NCBI GenBank assembly: GCA_003520025.1
Contig: DOVP01000289.1
Coordinates: 1-6,449 of the forward strand
Direction of reading: 5' to 3'
Length of the DNA stretch: 6,449 bases
From: Phycisphaerales bacterium
GTDB lineage: Bacteria > Planctomycetota > Phycisphaerae > Phycisphaerales > SM1A02
Shown: piece by piece, positions 5,935 to 6,449 of the stretch
How positions within the stretch are numbered: the first letter of the stretch is position 1
How the letters are laid out: every line of letters starts with the position of its first letter
Position numbers and translations under genes: made by a program
The notes under the pieces: generated by a model
Databases searched by the model: none
Seen by the model: the letters and a program-made list of their open reading frames with translations, nothing else
What the model was told of the DNA's origin: nothing

Positions 5935-6449
5935 CTCTGGATGGCGGTGGTATGGCGCCGCTCTGAGACAAGCCTGCACGCTTCATCGACGGCGCGGTCG
6001 AGGTTGTCGTTGACGATGAAGGCGTCATACAGGGTGCGGCTCGTCGCGAGGTCGATTTCCCGGCGTGCTTCGGCGAAGCGTCTTGCGATGGCTTCTTCAT
6101 CTTCGCGGCCGCGGGTTTCCAAGCGGCGCTGCAGTTCCTCATCGTTCGGGGGCAGGATAAAGATCATGTAGGCAGTCGGCATATGCTCGCGGATCTGCGT
6201 GGCACCCTGCACATCGATATCAAGAATGATGAGTTCACCTTCGCGGAGGGCCTGCTCGACTGGTCTGCGGGGTGTTCCATAGGCGTGTCGGCCGAAGACT
6301 TCCGCGTGTTCGAGAAAGGCGTCCGACTCCATCATCTGCTTGAAAGTATCGCCGGAGACGAAACGGTAGTCTTCGCCGTCGATTTCGACAGGGCTTTTGG
6401 GACGGGTTGTCGCCGACACGCTGAACCGCCCACCGAGTCGCTCCCGCAC
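5931..6449 (-). CDS. gmk: Guanylate kinase, 5' partial (C-terminal 172 residues)
   Basis: Guanylate kinase phosphorylates GMP to GDP with ATP in the cytoplasm, an essential step of purine nucleotide synthesis. Visible motifs, numbered from the window edge, are the GMP-binding FSVSATTRPK (9-18), GEDYRFV (25-31), FLEHAEVFG (45-53), YGTP (57-60), ILDIDVQGA (75-83), FILPP (97-101), the lid RGRE (113-116) and the C-terminal FIVNDN (144-149). All align with the family. The P-loop (GxxGxGK) and about 25-30 N-terminal residues lie right of the window. The GTG at the edge is not the true start. One residue appears extra in VFGRHAYGTP compared with the usual FGxxYGT. The stop TGA (5933-5931) overlaps the ATG of the next gene as ATGA, so the two are probably translationally coupled. 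Confidence 0.97.
   Translation of the reverse strand: MRERLGGRFSVSATTRPKSPVEIDGEDYRFVSGDTFKQMMESDAFLEHAEVFGRHAYGTPRRPVEQALREGELIILDIDVQGATQIREHMPTAYMIFILPPNDEELQRRLETRGREDEEAIARRFAEARREIDLATSRTLYDAFIVNDNLDRAVDEACRLVSERRHTTAIQR

Overview
The window looks like a piece of a moderately GC-rich, diderm bacterial chromosome, most probably from the Planctomycetota (a Phycisphaerae-like lineage). That assignment is an inference. It rests on base composition, the three-span SecE, the long acidic extension on NusG, the weak or absent Shine-Dalgarno at one gene, and two envelope-type proteins that resemble no familiar proteobacterial gene. There is no rRNA or phylogenetic marker analysis behind it. No mobile element, CRISPR array, phage gene or broken gene was seen.

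Region 1 (1-2307, plus strand) is the classical translation, secretion and transcription cluster: the 3' two-fifths or more of tuf (EF-Tu), rpmG (ribosomal protein L33), a tRNA-Trp gene (anticodon CCA), secE and nusG. Spacers are short, 82 nt or less. A perfect 12-bp GC hairpin lies between tuf and rpmG. L33 keeps only one of the two cysteine pairs of its zinc ribbon. The rplK-rplA genes that usually follow nusG do not follow here.

Region 2 (2308-4396, plus strand) holds two genes in what look like separate transcription units. The first is a probable outer-membrane beta-barrel protein of 323 residues, ending in Phe. The second is a MoxR-family AAA+ ATPase of 329 residues. Both are preceded by a related 14-base element (12 of 14 identical) that resembles a sigma-70 -10 box plus downstream sequence. 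In front of moxR it sits so close to the ATG that the mRNA would be leaderless or nearly so. The usual MoxR partners (DUF58, von Willebrand A, TPR proteins) are not adjacent.

Region 3 (4369-6449, minus strand) is a second operon read towards region 2. It contains gmk (guanylate kinase, N-terminal P-loop part outside the window), coupled by a 4-base ATGA overlap to an uncharacterised secreted protein of 521 residues. The 3' end of that gene overlaps the 3' end of moxR by 28 nt.

No stretch over 300 bases lacks a gene; the longest non-coding gap is 95 nt. I did not find a convincing new multi-gene system. The most unusual items are the half-zinc-ribbon L33, the shared promoter-like element with a predicted leaderless moxR, and the gmk-linked secreted protein of unknown function.
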